The notes under the pieces were generated by a model. It saw only the letters and a list, made by a program, of their open reading frames with translations, ran no database searches and was not told the DNA's origin. Source: Deltaproteobacteria bacterium (lineage in GTDB: Bacteria; Desulfobacterota; Desulfuromonadia; Desulfuromonadales; BM103). Taken from it: a stretch of DNA of 5,349 bases. The position numbers and the translations under genes were made by a program. This document shows, piece by piece, positions 1 to 5,349 of the stretch (position 1 is the stretch's first letter; every line of letters begins with the position of its first letter). Where the stretch lies: positions 1 through 5,349 of the forward strand of contig SBFN01000224.1 of assembly GCA_006226895.1 (NCBI GenBank). Reading direction: 5' to 3'.

Positions 1-1397
1 TTATTCTTGTCGCGTCGATATTTACGCAAACGATAATAGACACATGCGGACTGAGTCATCGGGGCAACCAGGGCGTACTGGCGCCTGGCCCGCCCATGCA
101 CTTCCACCATCCCCATCGCCAGCGAACGAACCTTGCTTGTCGGGGTGTTCTCTATCTTGCGCTTCAGCCGGATATAATGAAGACCCGACCAGAACAGAAA
201 AGTAGCGACCAAACCTGCGAAAACACCTGTCCCGACCCCGTACTGGACAATGGAGCCCAGCAGGGAGTTATTCCCCTTAAGCGCCAGAAAAAAGCCCCCG
301 AAGCCGAGAAAGGTGCCAACAGTTGTAGACATTTTGGTTTCTGGACGTTCCGGTGGCGGAGGGAGATCTTTCCTTACAGGTTTGTCCACAACCCTTTTCG
401 CCGTAGATCCTGCACCCTCTTCATTGGCAAAAGCACCCTGTATCTCCCGGGCAACGTCCTTCAGCCCCGGGACAGACCCGGCAACACCATCGGCTCCCAA
501 AGCCGCGCCAAGGGCCGGTTGGCCAACAAGAGCCGCAGCTGCGACCCCGGCAACCAGAGAGGCCTCATCGCCACCTGGCGAAGGGGCCTCTTGCGCGTGG
601 CCGTCCCCCCGCAAGCTGGCAAGCAACCAACCGTAACGAGTAAGACTCTTGAGATTCTCCTCGATCGCCGAGGAGGAGCCTTCGAGGCGCTGCACCTGGC
701 ATTTGGGCAACTGGCTCAAGCCAAAATCACAATGCAGGCGAAAGTCTTGCGCATATTCCTCAACCAGACCCAGCATCGCTTCCAGGTTTCCCCTTGCACT
801 AAGGGAGCGTCTCTCTCCCAGGCCCGCAGGATTAAACCGGCCGGGCAACACCCTGACCGCCTGCCGGGGCTGCCCCAGACTGTCGAGCAGATAAAAATCA
901 AAAACGGCTTGGCCCTGAAAGATGGCAGGGAGGAGCTCATTATGAGAGAGCGGCTCGAGAGCATCACGCCCCCGGTAGGTATTCTGGGCTAACAGCCGCT
1001 TGACGTGCTTGTCGATCAGCGACCCTGAGATGTCTGCAAAAACCCCAACCGCCGAAGCTCCCCGCTCCAAACGCACCGATTCCTTCTGACACTCGAAGAG
1101 GACGTAGTCGTTGTGAATTTCCAGGCTACGCAGCCGGGACGGTTTAAATCCGGGAGACTCGGGCAAGGTCTGCCAACAAGCAAAACCATAGCGCTGCAGG
1201 AAGCTTGCAATCTGACCTGTCTTTTCAAGACTCCCCTTGCCGAACAGCACCAGGCCCGGGCCGATCAATCGTTGCCTGGCAGTATAGGCATCCAGGCCGA
1301 ATTGACGCTGAAGCTGCTTCAGCAGCTCCTCCAGTTCGGAGACGGCAACGGGGACCTGGCGAACGATCAGCTGGTAGATTTTCGTTTCATCTGTCAT
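1..1397 (-). CDS. Membrane-anchored GIDE/MUL1-like domain protein with uncharacterised N-terminal region (3' end outside window)
   Basis: One frame stays open for 465 codons from the ATG at 1397 to the left edge, where it runs out without a stop, so the C-terminus is missing. Residues 1-240 look soluble and folded, with stretches such as KIYQLIVRQVP (6-16) and AVRVLPGRFNPAGLG (180-194); I do not recognise this region. Residues 280-310 are Ala/Gly-rich. A basic, proline-rich linker (RKDLPPPPERPE, about 342-353) precedes two hydrophobic, probably membrane-spanning segments at about 358-373 and 381-407. The end, from NTPTSKVRSLAMGMVEVHG (417-435) to SACVYYR (450-456), matches the conserved start of the GIDE domain. 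That domain is known from mitochondrial MUL1 and from many bacterial proteins, which usually lack the RING finger and have no established ligase activity. An in-frame TAA lies two codons upstream of the ATG, which favours this start, although no good ribosome binding site precedes it. The domain call is fairly sure; the function is unknown. Confidence 0.85.
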   Translation of the reverse strand, partial: MTDETKIYQLIVRQVPVAVSELEELLKQLQRQFGLDAYTARQRLIGPGLVLFGKGSLEKTGQIASFLQRYGFACWQTLPESPGFKPSRLRSLEIHNDYVLFECQKESVRLERGASAVGVFADISGSLIDKHVKRLLAQNTYRGRDALEPLSHNELLPAIFQGQAVFDFYLLDSLGQPRQAVRVLPGRFNPAGLGERRSLSARGNLEAMLGLVEEYAQDFRLHCDFGLSQLPKCQVQRLEGSSSAIEENLKSLTRYGWLLASLRGDGHAQEAPSPGGDEASLVAGVAAAALVGQPALGAALGADGVAGSVPGLKDVAREIQGAFANEEGAGSTAKRVVDKPVRKDLPPPPERPETKMSTTVGTFLGFGGFFLALKGNNSLLGSIVQYGVGTGVFAGLVATFLFWSGLHYIRLKRKIENTPTSKVRSLAMGMVEVHGRARRQYALVAPMTQSACVYYRLRKYRRDKN

Positions 1398-1492
1398 AGA
1401 GAATTAAGGTAGTGCGAAGTCCGTAGCGAGAAATAAAGCCCCTCCATGCTAACGGTAATATAATTTTTCAGCAATATCCTGCTGCCAGCCAG

Positions 1493-2545
1493 CTACTTGC
1501 TATAGGCTTTTTTGTGGGCGCCATGCAATGGCAACCCTTTCAATTCGTCATCACTGCACCAAACATATTCACCAGCCTCAGCAACGCAGGCTTTCTTCTC
1601 AACCTCAACCCTGAAGACTGCCAGTTCCAGCTTAAAGTGGCTGTAGGCATGGCGGACGGCACCGATTTCACAGACGTCCCCAGCCAGGCCCAAATCGGCG
1701 AGCAACCGCACTGCCGTCTGGCGATGGTCCTGTTCATGGCTCACCTCAACCACGGGGAACTCCCAAAGCCCTCCAAGAAAGCCCTCGGTCGGTCGCTGCC
1801 TGATCAAGTAGTTACCTGAGCTTTTCACCAACAGAGCAACCTGCCGCCGAACGGGAAGCTTCACCTGCTTGCGCGCGACCGGCAACAACGTTGCACAGCC
1901 TTGCTTAAAAGCCTGACAAAGTTCTCGCAAAGGGCAACTTTCACAAAGCGGCGTTCGCGGCACACAGACAGTGGCGCCTAGATCCATAATCGCCTGAGCA
2001 TAATCGTGCGGGTGCTGATTCGATGTCAGAGCTTCGGCCCATTGCCATAGCTGCTTTTCGGCGCGACTGCTGCGTGGATCTTCGTGCCAGGCGAAGAGGC
2101 GCACAAGGACACGGCGTACGTTGCCATCAAGAATCGGTGCAGGCGTGTCAAACGCAATCGAGAGGATAGCGCCGGCCGTTGATCGACCAATGCCAGGCAA
2201 CGCCTGCAAGCCTTCGAGAGTCTCGGGAAAAGATCCCTGTTCCGAAACAATCTGCCGGGAAGCACGGTGAAGATTACGGGCGCGCGAGTAATAACCAAGC
2301 CCGGCCCACAAACTGATGACGTCATCAAGCGAAGCGGCCGCAAGGCTTTCGACTGTCGGGAAGCGTTGCAGAAAGCGTTCGTAGTAGGGAATGACCGCAG
2401 TGACCGTGGTCTGCTGCAACATGATTTCGGAGAGCCAGATCCGGTAGGGGTCCCGGTTTTCACGCCAAGGCAGGACGCGACCCTCCTTGTCGTACCAGGA
2501 GAGCAGGCGGTGTGAGATTTCAGAGGCTTCGAAAGGAAGATCCAT
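1493..2545 (-). CDS. mutY: Adenine DNA glycosylase MutY
   Basis: MutY removes adenine mispaired with 8-oxoguanine in base-excision repair, preventing G:C to T:A transversions. The product is 350 residues, the usual length. In order it shows the HhH-GPD glycosylase fold with LPWR (25-28), the catalytic Glu40 in SEIMLQQT, the helix-hairpin-helix LPGIGRSTAG (116-125), and the catalytic Asp140 in ILDGNV. The [4Fe-4S] loop follows, with Cys194, 201, 204 and 210 in C-x6-C-x2-C-x5-C spacing. A C-terminal NUDIX-like 8-oxoguanine-recognition domain begins near residue 230 and includes GFLGGLWEFP and the YSHFKL stretch, which corresponds to the F-S-H recognition loop. I chose the ATG at 2545 over the in-frame GTG at 2548 because AAAGG at 2552-2556 sits six bases before the ATG but only three before the GTG. 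It follows hisC by 87 bp. No lesion or missing key residue is seen. Confidence 0.97.
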   Translation of the reverse strand: MDLPFEASEISHRLLSWYDKEGRVLPWRENRDPYRIWLSEIMLQQTTVTAVIPYYERFLQRFPTVESLAAASLDDVISLWAGLGYYSRARNLHRASRQIVSEQGSFPETLEGLQALPGIGRSTAGAILSIAFDTPAPILDGNVRRVLVRLFAWHEDPRSSRAEKQLWQWAEALTSNQHPHDYAQAIMDLGATVCVPRTPLCESCPLRELCQAFKQGCATLLPVARKQVKLPVRRQVALLVKSSGNYLIRQRPTEGFLGGLWEFPVVEVSHEQDHRQTAVRLLADLGLAGDVCEIGAVRHAYSHFKLELAVFRVEVEKKACVAEAGEYVWCSDDELKGLPLHGAHKKAYSK

Positions 2546-2551
2546 CACATA

Positions 2552-2557
2552 CCTTTC
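2552..2557 (-). promoter_or_regulatory. Ribosome binding site of mutY
   Basis: GAAAGG read on the minus strand lies six bases before the ATG at 2545. The spacing decides between this ATG and the GTG one codon upstream. Confidence 0.55.
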
Positions 2558-2590
2558 ATCGCCCGCAAAGTAAGCAAAGCCCTACAGATG

Positions 2591-2631
2591 AACCCGGCTT
2601 TTTTCGCGCACCCCGCCACTCGCCCCGGGTT
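2591..2631. repeat. Inverted repeat in the hisC-mutY gap
   Basis: A perfect 7-bp inverted repeat (AACCCGG at 2591-2597 and CCGGGTT at 2625-2631) is separated by 27 bases of mostly G-rich sequence on the minus strand. It starts two bases after the hisC stop codon. In the transcript it could fold into a hairpin between hisC and mutY. No U-run follows it in the direction of transcription, so it is not a standard intrinsic terminator. Its role is unknown and it may be fortuitous. Confidence 0.35.
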
Positions 2632-2632
2632 T

Positions 2633-3676
2633 TCAACCTATCTCACTCAAGGCTTGTAATGTCTTGTCCATCTCCTCGCGGGTCCCTATGGAGATACGCA
2701 GGCCATGTGAGAGAAGCGGGTCGCTGAAATAACGCACCAGGATTTTACGTTCGAAGAGCGCGTCATAAACACGTTTGCCGTCGCGATCAGGAGGAGTGAC
2801 AAAAAGGTAGTTGCCGCTTGAAGGGATCACCCGATAGCCAAGCTTCTTGATTTCGGAGCTAAACCATTCTCTGGTTGAACAGATCCGCTGGACGCAATTC
2901 TGTAAATAGCTCTGGTCGATCAGTGCCGCGGCAACTGCGGTCTGGGCGAGGCGATCGAGATTGTAGTGGTCTCGAATCTTGTCCAGGGCGGCAATGATTT
3001 CGGGCCGTGCGATCGCCAGCCCTAATCGCATTCCGGCCAGAGAGTAACTCTTCGACAAGGTTCGGGTGACCACCACGTTCGGCTTCTGCCTGACCAGATC
3101 CAGACAATTGCCTTCTGCAAAATCAGCATAAGCTTCATCAACAACCAGCAGCCCATCGCAACGATCGGCCAGGGCAGCGACCTCCTCCACGCCCCAGCAC
3201 AAACCGAGAGGCGCGTTGGGGTTGGTCAGAAACAACAGTTTCCCCGTGTAGCGTTCAGGGAAATCTTTTATCTCGCCATTCTCCAGCAAGGGAAAAGTTT
3301 TGATCCTGGCACCCTGAATCGCTGCAAGGGTTGCATAATATGAATAGGAAGGATGCAGATAGGCGACTTCTTCACCCTCACCGACACAGGCCCGGATCAA
3401 GTTATTGAGCAGCTCATCGGAACCATTAGCCATGATCACCCAATCGACCGGATAGCCGTAGACCGCTGCAGCCGCCTCGCGACCGGCGCAGCTTGGAGAA
3501 TCCGGGTATTTGCGTAAATCGTCGCCGGTTGCCGAGCGTATCGCCTGAATCACCTGAGGTGACGGCGGGTAGGGGTTTTCGTTGGTGTTCAGCTTAATCC
3601 ACTGATTCTCGTCGGGTGGCTGAAAACCCGGAACATAGCCGGCCATATCGGCAATTGCATTACGGAGATAAGACAT
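2633..3676 (-). CDS. hisC: Histidinol-phosphate aminotransferase
   Basis: HisC is a cytosolic fold-type I PLP enzyme that transfers the amino group of glutamate to imidazole-acetol phosphate, giving histidinol phosphate for histidine synthesis. The 347-residue product has the family's usual length and motifs: [11 protein letters not shown] near the N-terminus (30-40), ANGSDELL (83-90) in the cofactor phosphate region, TNPNAPLG with Asn152, VVDEAYADF with Asp180 and Tyr183, and the Schiff-base Lys209 in [14 protein letters not shown], with Arg217. [11 protein letters not shown] near the end supplies the conserved substrate-carboxylate arginine. The frame extends upstream to a TTG at 3742, but the ATG at 3676 is preferred because GAGG precedes it at five to six bases and the protein then begins as the family does. 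No other histidine gene is visible, so it sits apart from a his operon. Paralogous aminotransferases of this family act on other amino acids, so the substrate is inferred. Confidence 0.93.
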   Translation of the reverse strand: MSYLRNAIADMAGYVPGFQPPDENQWIKLNTNENPYPPSPQVIQAIRSATGDDLRKYPDSPSCAGREAAAAVYGYPVDWVIMANGSDELLNNLIRACVGEGEEVAYLHPSYSYYATLAAIQGARIKTFPLLENGEIKDFPERYTGKLLFLTNPNAPLGLCWGVEEVAALADRCDGLLVVDEAYADFAEGNCLDLVRQKPNVVVTRTLSKSYSLAGMRLGLAIARPEIIAALDKIRDHYNLDRLAQTAVAAALIDQSYLQNCVQRICSTREWFSSEIKKLGYRVIPSSGNYLFVTPPDRDGKRVYDALFERKILVRYFSDPLLSHGLRISIGTREEMDKTLQALSEIG

Positions 3677-3681
3677 TTTGC

Positions 3682-3687
3682 ACCTCA
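3682..3687 (-). promoter_or_regulatory. Ribosome binding site of hisC
   Basis: TGAGGT read on the minus strand precedes the ATG at 3676 by five bases. It is the best Shine-Dalgarno match I noticed upstream of any gene here, and it fixes the hisC start rather than the upstream TTG. Confidence 0.7.
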
Positions 3688-3738
3688 AAAGATTTGCGTA
3701 CTCACCAGCCAATAACTTGACCGAAGGTTTGCCCGGCC

Positions 3739-4810
3739 TCAATAAGTTTCCAAAGTGTCATAACCAGTTGTTCGCCGTACAGGCGTAAATCCGGCGCTTT
3801 TCGACAGATCAATGATCTCTTCCTGACTCATACGGAAATCAACACCGGCGGCAGCAACAACGTTTTCTTCGAGCATGGTTCCGCCGAGGTCATTCGCGCC
3901 AAAGTAGAGAGCAATCTGCGCCATGCGCGCGCCCTGGGTCACCCAGCTGGCCTGAATGTTCTGAACATTATCAAGGACAAGCCGTGCCAAAGCCAAAACT
4001 TTCAGATACTCGACCCCGCTCGCCTGCTCTCCGCCGAGCTCGGTGTTGCCGGGCTGGTAGCTCCAGGGGATGAAGGCCGTAAAGCCGCCCCGCTCCGCCT
4101 GCAGTTCACGAATACGGAACAGATGCTCGACGATATCCTCTGCTTTTTCACGCACGCCGAACATCATGGTTGCCGTTGTCGACATCCCCAGGCTATGGGC
4201 TTCGCGCATCACGCCCGCCCATTCCCGCCAGCCAATCTTGCTCGGTGAAATCTCCTGGCGGATCTCGTCAACCAGGATTTCGGCACCACCTCCGGGCAAT
4301 GATTGCAGTCCTGCAGCATTCAGTCGCGCAAGGCAATCAGCCATCGTCAACCCGGATAGCTTGGCGATATGCACAATCTCGGCAGGAGAGAGCGAATGGA
4401 TCTGTACGGACGGGAAACGATGTCTTAGCTGGCGGAAAAGGTCTTCGAACCATTCAACCTGCAGATCAGGATGCAGCCCGCCCTGCATGAGTAACTGCGT
4501 GCCACCGTGGTCGACCAGCTCCTGCACCTTAGCAAAGATTTGCGATTTGCGTATAGCTGAGCAGGTAGGCATCAGGATGCATCTCATCACGGTAAAACGC
4601 GCAGAACTTACACTTGGTGGTGCAGATGTTCGTGTAATTAACATTGCGGTCAACGACAAACGAAACGCAACCTTGCGGGTGCATGCGACGACGGACAGCA
4701 TCAGCCAGCTTACCCAAAGTAAGCAAATCAACATCGGACAACAGGAAGAGTGCATCTCTTCGGTCCAAGGGCTGACCGGCAGCGATCTTTTTTTCAATTG
4801 CAGTAATCAT
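3739..4810 (-). pseudogene. mqnC: Dehypoxanthine futalosine cyclase MqnC, frameshifted by a 7-bp tandem duplication
   Basis: MqnC is a radical SAM enzyme that cyclises dehypoxanthine futalosine in the futalosine route to menaquinone. The reading frame is split. From the ATG at 4810 the N-terminal part contains the [4Fe-4S]-binding CTTKCKFC (Cys63, 67, 70) and stops at TAA 4529-4531 after 93 codons. The remainder, in another frame, holds LLMQGGLHPD, ATMMFGVREKAEDIVEHL, GGFTAFIPWSYQPGNTEL and YFGANDLGGTMLEENV down to the TGA at 3739. Removing one copy of the GCAAATC repeat gives ...YLLSYTQIFAKVQEL..., a continuous 354-residue protein of normal family length. As written, the gene makes only a cluster-binding stub without most of the barrel. 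No clear Shine-Dalgarno precedes the ATG, and a TTG at 4816 is an alternative start. It lies 73 bp after mqnE and 62 bp before hisC. The family assignment is sure; whether the lesion is biological or a sequence error is open. Confidence 0.92.
4537..4551. repeat. 7-bp tandem duplication inside mqnC
   Basis: GATTTGC occurs twice head to tail on the plus strand (4537-4543 and 4544-4550), and the period extends one base to 4551. On the coding strand it reads GCAAATC twice. The extra seven bases shift the mqnC frame by +1; deleting either copy restores the frame exactly. Confidence 0.97.
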
Positions 4811-4883
4811 TATCAACCATGGAGAGCAGGAACTCGCATAGAGAGAAAAAACGCTCCCAGAAAGCCCATCGAGAGGCTAAGTA

Positions 4884-5349
4884 TCAATAAGTCTTGATCT
4901 CATGATAAAGCGTATCTCGCTCCACCGGCTGCTTCCCCGCCTTATGAATCAGGCCAACGAGTTGCTCCTTACTCAGCTGCTGAGGAGAGTCGGCACCGGC
5001 GTCGTGGCCGATCTGTTCTTCGACCACCGTGCCGTCAATATCGTTGACCCCAAAGGCCAGTGCGACTTGTGAGACCTTCAATCCGAGCATCACCCAGTAC
5101 GCCTTGATATGCTGAAAATTATCAAGATACAGCCTGCTTATGCCTGCTTATGGCGAGGGTCTTGAGAGCGTCAACCCCACCGACTCCCCTGGCCCCGGGA
5201 ACCCGGGTATTGTCAGGCTGAAAAGCCAGGGGGATAAAGGCCTGGAAACCGCCGGTGCGATCTTGTAGCTGACGCAACTTTGAGAGGTGGTCAACACGGT
5301 CGGCATAGCTTTCGACATGACCGAAAAGCATGGTGGCGTTCGTCTTCAG
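4884..5349 (-). pseudogene. mqnE: Aminofutalosine synthase MqnE, 3' part, frameshifted by a 10-bp tandem duplication
   Basis: MqnE is the radical SAM enzyme that joins 3-[(1-carboxyvinyl)oxy]benzoate to the adenosyl moiety of SAM, making aminofutalosine early in the futalosine menaquinone route. Only the C-terminal part is in the window; the CxxxCxxC cluster would lie beyond the right edge. The visible part opens with [17 protein letters not shown], followed by [16 protein letters not shown], which is typical of MqnE and homologous to the matching part of MqnC. The frame then stops at TGA 5122-5124. The continuation ([48 protein letters not shown]) lies in another frame down to the TGA at 4884. 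Removing one 10-bp repeat copy joins the halves as ...[13 protein letters not shown]..., giving 151 in-frame residues in the window. As written, about 80 C-terminal residues are lost. It lies 73 bp upstream of mqnC in the same direction. Confidence 0.9.
5132..5152. repeat. 10-bp tandem duplication inside mqnE
   Basis: GCCTGCTTAT occurs twice head to tail on the plus strand (5132-5141 and 5142-5151), and the period extends one base to 5152. On the coding strand it duplicates ATAAGCAGGC. The extra ten bases shift the mqnE frame by +1 and create a stop codon a few codons later; removing one copy restores the family-typical reading. Confidence 0.97.

Noticed and set aside
96..992. 298-codon open frame on the plus strand
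   Set aside because: It lies antisense to the continuous minus-strand GIDE-domain gene, is rich in Arg, Pro and Gln, and shows no recognisable motif. It is a shadow of the real frame.
716..1228. Two short minus-strand open frames at 716-967 and 1016-1228
   Set aside because: Both are out of frame with the continuous 465-codon reading of the GIDE-domain gene, which keeps one frame across both stretches without needing any frameshift.
1469..1484. Small hairpin (CAGCA/TGCTG) downstream of mutY
   Set aside because: The stem is only 5 bp and is followed by A-rich, not T-rich, sequence on the transcribed strand, so it does not support a terminator. I also found no convincing -35/-10 pair for the next gene in this gap.
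3685..3698. TACGCAAATCTTT shared between the hisC leader and the duplicated site in mqnC
   Set aside because: A single 13-base match is about what chance predicts for comparisons within a 5.3-kb window on both strands, and no boundary or element accompanies it.
4846..4875. Possible intrinsic terminator between mqnE and mqnC
   Set aside because: On the minus strand CTCTC and GGGAG can pair (one wobble) before a T6 run, but the 5-bp stem with a 12-base loop is too weak to call.
4070..4897. 275-codon open frame on the plus strand
   Set aside because: It is antisense to mqnC, whose radical SAM family motifs are clear on the other strand. Its product is Ser/Arg-rich and unrecognisable.
4529..5165. 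Programmed ribosomal frameshifting to explain the split mqnC and mqnE
   Set aside because: I see no slippery heptamer followed by a clear stimulatory structure at either junction. Exact removal of one tandem copy explains both cases more simply.

Overview
The window looks like a piece of a moderately GC-rich bacterial chromosome. I suggest a Desulfuromonadales/Geobacter-type organism, as an inference only: it rests on futalosine-pathway menaquinone genes next to a bacterial GIDE-domain membrane protein, and no ribosomal RNA or other taxonomic marker is present. Every gene I can support lies on the minus strand, so transcription runs from right to left. The long plus-strand open frames are antisense shadows.

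In order of transcription: the 3' part of mqnE (aminofutalosine synthase) enters at the right edge; mqnC (dehypoxanthine futalosine cyclase) follows after 73 bp; then hisC (histidinol-phosphate aminotransferase), mutY (adenine DNA glycosylase), and a large membrane-anchored protein with a GIDE/MUL1-like domain that runs off the left edge. The gaps are 62 to 95 bp, the direction is uniform and no convincing terminator is visible, so one transcription unit is possible but not proven. No stretch over 300 bp lacks a gene. I see no RNA gene, mobile element or CRISPR array.

The most striking observation is that both menaquinone genes are broken in the same way. mqnC carries a perfect 7-bp tandem duplication and mqnE a perfect 10-bp tandem duplication. 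Each shifts the frame by one base and leads quickly to a stop codon. Removing one copy of each repeat restores an uninterrupted, family-typical protein. hisC, mutY and the GIDE-domain gene are intact over the same window. Either the futalosine branch is being lost or switched in this lineage, or the duplications are sequencing or assembly errors.

The leftmost gene has no stop codon inside the window. Its 465 visible codons form one continuous frame encoding an N-terminal region of about 340 residues that I do not recognise, a proline-rich linker, two predicted membrane segments and the start of a GIDE domain.
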